Origin: JAVBOP01 sp031550405
GTDB lineage: Bacteria > Bacteroidota > Ignavibacteria > Kapaibacteriales > UBA2268
Length of the DNA: 7,270 nucleotides
NCBI GenBank assembly: GCA_031550405.1
Contig: JAVBOP010000041.1
Coordinates: forward strand, 1-7,270
Reading direction: 5' to 3'
Part shown: positions 5,838 to 7,270 of the stretch, piece by piece
Layout of the letters: every line of letters starts with the position of its first letter
How positions within the stretch are numbered: position 1 is the first letter of the stretch
Program-made: the position numbers and the translations under genes
The notes under the pieces: model-generated
What the model was told of the DNA's origin: nothing
The model's input: the letters and a program-made list of their open reading frames with translations, nothing else
Database searches by the model: none

Positions 5838-6438
5838 GTCGATTGGATTTTTCTTTTAATTTTTTGAAATTATTAATGGTGTTGCTGGCAGTCGTTTGCC
5901 AAATGGCGCCTAAAACGGCAGCTCCACCAAAACCATATTTATAGATTTTTTCCAAGTTATCAGATTTAATACCGCCCAATGCAATTACTTTTTGGTCAAT
6001 TATGCCTTCATTTTTGGCTTTGAGCAGTGCCTCTTCCGTAAATTTGGAATTGTATTCTCCCTTTGAAATGCTGTTAAATATTGGACTTAGGAAAATATAT
6101 GTAAATAAATTTTTGTTCATCACAACTTCATCAAAAGAATGGCAGGAACAAGATAATATTTTATTTCCAATTTCCCTAAGCCTCAATATATTAATATGCT
6201 TACTGATATTTACGTGAAATCCTGCGAAATTAAAATTTTCCATTATTTCATAATGATTATGAATAACAATTCGATTATAAAATTCGGATGGAATATTATT
6301 TATTAATTTCAAATAATTTTCCAAATCCATATTTGGCTTTCGTAAGTGTAATATTTTTAAGCCATTTTCAAAAAGCGAGATTAAAATATCCGCTTCATTT
6401 TTTACAGAATCTGGATGAGAGAAAACGATTAACCGCAT
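5830..6438 (-). CDS. TenI/ThiE-like protein, second thiamine-phosphate-synthase paralog
   Basis: The protein is a 202-residue member of the ThiE/TenI fold. Shared motifs are HLRKP (31-35), YIFLSPIFNSISKG (114-127) and ALGGI (153-157), with SCSCHS (96-101) typical of the Bacteroidota paralog. The two Mg2+-ligand acids of ThiE are missing: the IND segment reads IHN (59-61) and HLGKMD reads HVNISK (75-80). It is therefore unlikely to be a standard ThiE. TenI proteins act as thiazole tautomerases in Bacillus, which would fit next to thiS, but this role is inferred. I chose the ATG at 6438, which overlaps the thiS stop as TGATG and begins MRLIVFSHPD. An ATG four codons upstream (6450) is possible but overlaps thiS further. 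The 3' end overlaps thiE by 8 nt. Confidence 0.85.
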   Translation of the reverse strand: MRLIVFSHPDSVKNEADILISLFENGLKILHLRKPNMDLENYLKLINNIPSEFYNRIVIHNHYEIMENFNFAGFHVNISKHINILRLREIGNKILSCSCHSFDEVVMNKNLFTYIFLSPIFNSISKGEYNSKFTEEALLKAKNEGIIDQKVIALGGIKSDNLEKIYKYGFGGAAVLGAIWQTTASNTINNFKKLKEKSNRHE

Positions 6439-6641
6439 CAGCCGCCACATGCAATTTTAATTAATATAATTTTATCTTCATTGTATAAAATCGTTTCATT
6501 CCATTTATTTTTTGGAATAATATTATTATTAACCGCAACGGCAATTCCAAAAATATTTTCATGGATTTGATTTATAAATGAACTAAAATTAATATTTTCT
6601 TCTATCTCAAATTCTTTATTATTAAGATACACTTTTATCAT
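6438..6641 (-). CDS. thiS: Sulfur carrier protein ThiS
   Basis: ThiS carries sulfur as a C-terminal thiocarboxylate to ThiG for making the thiazole ring. The protein has 67 residues, normal for the family, with a ubiquitin-like beta-grasp pattern. The features seen are a first strand MIKVYLNN, a helix around NFSSFINQIHE (18-28), GIAVAVNNNIIPKNKW (32-47), which is a hallmark segment, and an EDKIILIKIACGG end with the required Gly66-Gly67. Its stop overlaps the start of the TenI-like gene. Its partners ThiF (adenylation) and ThiG are not in the window, so they must lie elsewhere if the pathway is complete. No TPP riboswitch is visible: only 25 nt separate it from the gene before it. Confidence 0.93.
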   Translation of the reverse strand: MIKVYLNNKEFEIEENINFSSFINQIHENIFGIAVAVNNNIIPKNKWNETILYNEDKIILIKIACGG

Positions 6642-6666
6642 GATTTATGATTTTTTTTTAATAATT

Positions 6667-7270
6667 TTATTTTAAATTAAACAAATAATTTAAGCCGATA
6701 CCAAGCGATGCAGGGTGAAATTCAAAATCTTCACCTATTCCATAAGATGAACCTGTTATGGCATAAATACCTTTAAGTAAGAGGTTTATACGCCCTGTTT
6801 CAGTTACCCAAATTGGAATCATGCCACCAAGTTTGATATTTAGCATAAATTCACCTACCTCATCTTCAAATTCAAATTTATTATTTTTTATCTCTGTACT
6901 TGCATGAAAACCCAAATCGCAGCCAATAGTGAAACCAGAAAAATAAATCTGAGGCGAAACTGTAACATAATTCATTTTAATATCGGATTCAATACTTGAA
7001 TTACCAGCAGCTGCCAATTTGAACGGGAATGAAGAATAGCCAATCTCCAGCAATCCCGCTGTATTTGAGGTTTTTGAGAACGGAAAATAGCCGACGGCAC
7101 CGAAATCGACGCCATTTAAAACCAGCACTCCATTTTTTACACCGTTAGGAACTTCTGCCGCATTTACGCCGACTTTGCCGTTAATATATGCTCCGACGCT
7201 CATCGGATAAATCTTTTTAGGCTGTGCGTTTACAGAATTGTAGACAATTAAATTAACAAAAATTAATAAA
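6667..7270 (-). CDS. Outer-membrane beta-barrel-like protein (start lies beyond the right edge)
   Basis: The frame stays open to the right edge: before the internal Met at 7203 it encodes a hydrophobic run and a signal-peptidase site (LLIFVNLIVYNSVNA, then QPKK). That Met is therefore not the start, and the true start is outside the window. About 200 residues are visible. The mature part alternates hydrophobic and polar residues with many Gly and aromatics (DFGAVGYFPF, GLLEIGYSSFPFK, VTVSPQIYFSGFTIGCDLGF, IWVTETGRINLLLKGIYAITG), as in small outer-membrane barrels, and ends LGIGLNYLFNLK. I do not recognise a specific family. It lies 25 nt before thiS in the same direction and may head the transcription unit. 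It is not a TonB-dependent receptor (too short, no plug), so transport of thiamine cannot be claimed. Confidence 0.75.
   Translation of the reverse strand, partial: LLIFVNLIVYNSVNAQPKKIYPMSVGAYINGKVGVNAAEVPNGVKNGVLVLNGVDFGAVGYFPFSKTSNTAGLLEIGYSSFPFKLAAAGNSSIESDIKMNYVTVSPQIYFSGFTIGCDLGFHASTEIKNNKFEFEDEVGEFMLNIKLGGMIPIWVTETGRINLLLKGIYAITGSSYGIGEDFEFHPASLGIGLNYLFNLK

Noticed and set aside
6002..6217. 71-residue plus-strand frame opposite the TenI-like gene
   Set aside because: Antisense shadow of a gene with clear family motifs.
6642..6666. TPP riboswitch before thiS
   Set aside because: The gap is only 25 nt of A/T-rich sequence and the CTGAGA motif is absent.
1..7270. CRISPR array, tRNA, rRNA, insertion sequence or phage genes
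   Set aside because: No regularly spaced repeats, cloverleaf-like sequence, transposase motif or phage gene was seen in any frame I read.

Overview
This 7.3 kb window is AT-rich and looks like it comes from a member of the Bacteroidota or a close relative in the FCB group. The reasons are that most start codons have no Shine-Dalgarno sequence, there is a match to the Bacteroidota promoter consensus (TTTG, about 20 nt, TAnnTTTG), the thiamine locus carries a thiS-thiE-thiE-like arrangement, the proteins are rich in Asn, Lys and Ile, and the envelope genes (lipoprotein, beta-barrel, Wzx-type flippase) are of the kind common there. The species cannot be named from this sequence.

All convincing genes lie on the minus strand, so transcription runs right to left. 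The right and central part (7270 to 799) is a tight series: an outer-membrane beta-barrel-like protein (its start lies outside the window), thiS, a TenI/ThiE-like protein, thiE, an exported alpha/beta hydrolase, a MATE-family efflux transporter, a small TPR protein, and a polysaccharide flippase. Neighbouring genes overlap or are separated by 15 to 56 nt, and I see no promoter or strong terminator in the gaps, so they could form one long transcription unit. thiS, tenI-like and thiE are translationally coupled by overlapping stop and start codons. They cover the sulfur-carrier and coupling steps of thiamine phosphate synthesis. thiG, thiC and thiH are not next to them.

The left end holds the first 115 residues of a lipoprotein gene that runs out of the window at base 1. 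Between it and the flippase lie about 450 bases without a convincing gene, and this is the most interesting part. It contains a near-perfect promoter pointing at the lipoprotein, a long leader with a 16-bp stem-loop, and a possible 21-codon upstream ORF whose stop overlaps the lipoprotein start (ATGA). A 24-nt inverted repeat (22 of 24 identical) brackets both the promoter and the stem-loop. That layout resembles the invertible (phase-variable) promoters known upstream of surface-structure genes in Bacteroidota. The sequence suggests this but does not prove it, and no invertase gene is present in the window.
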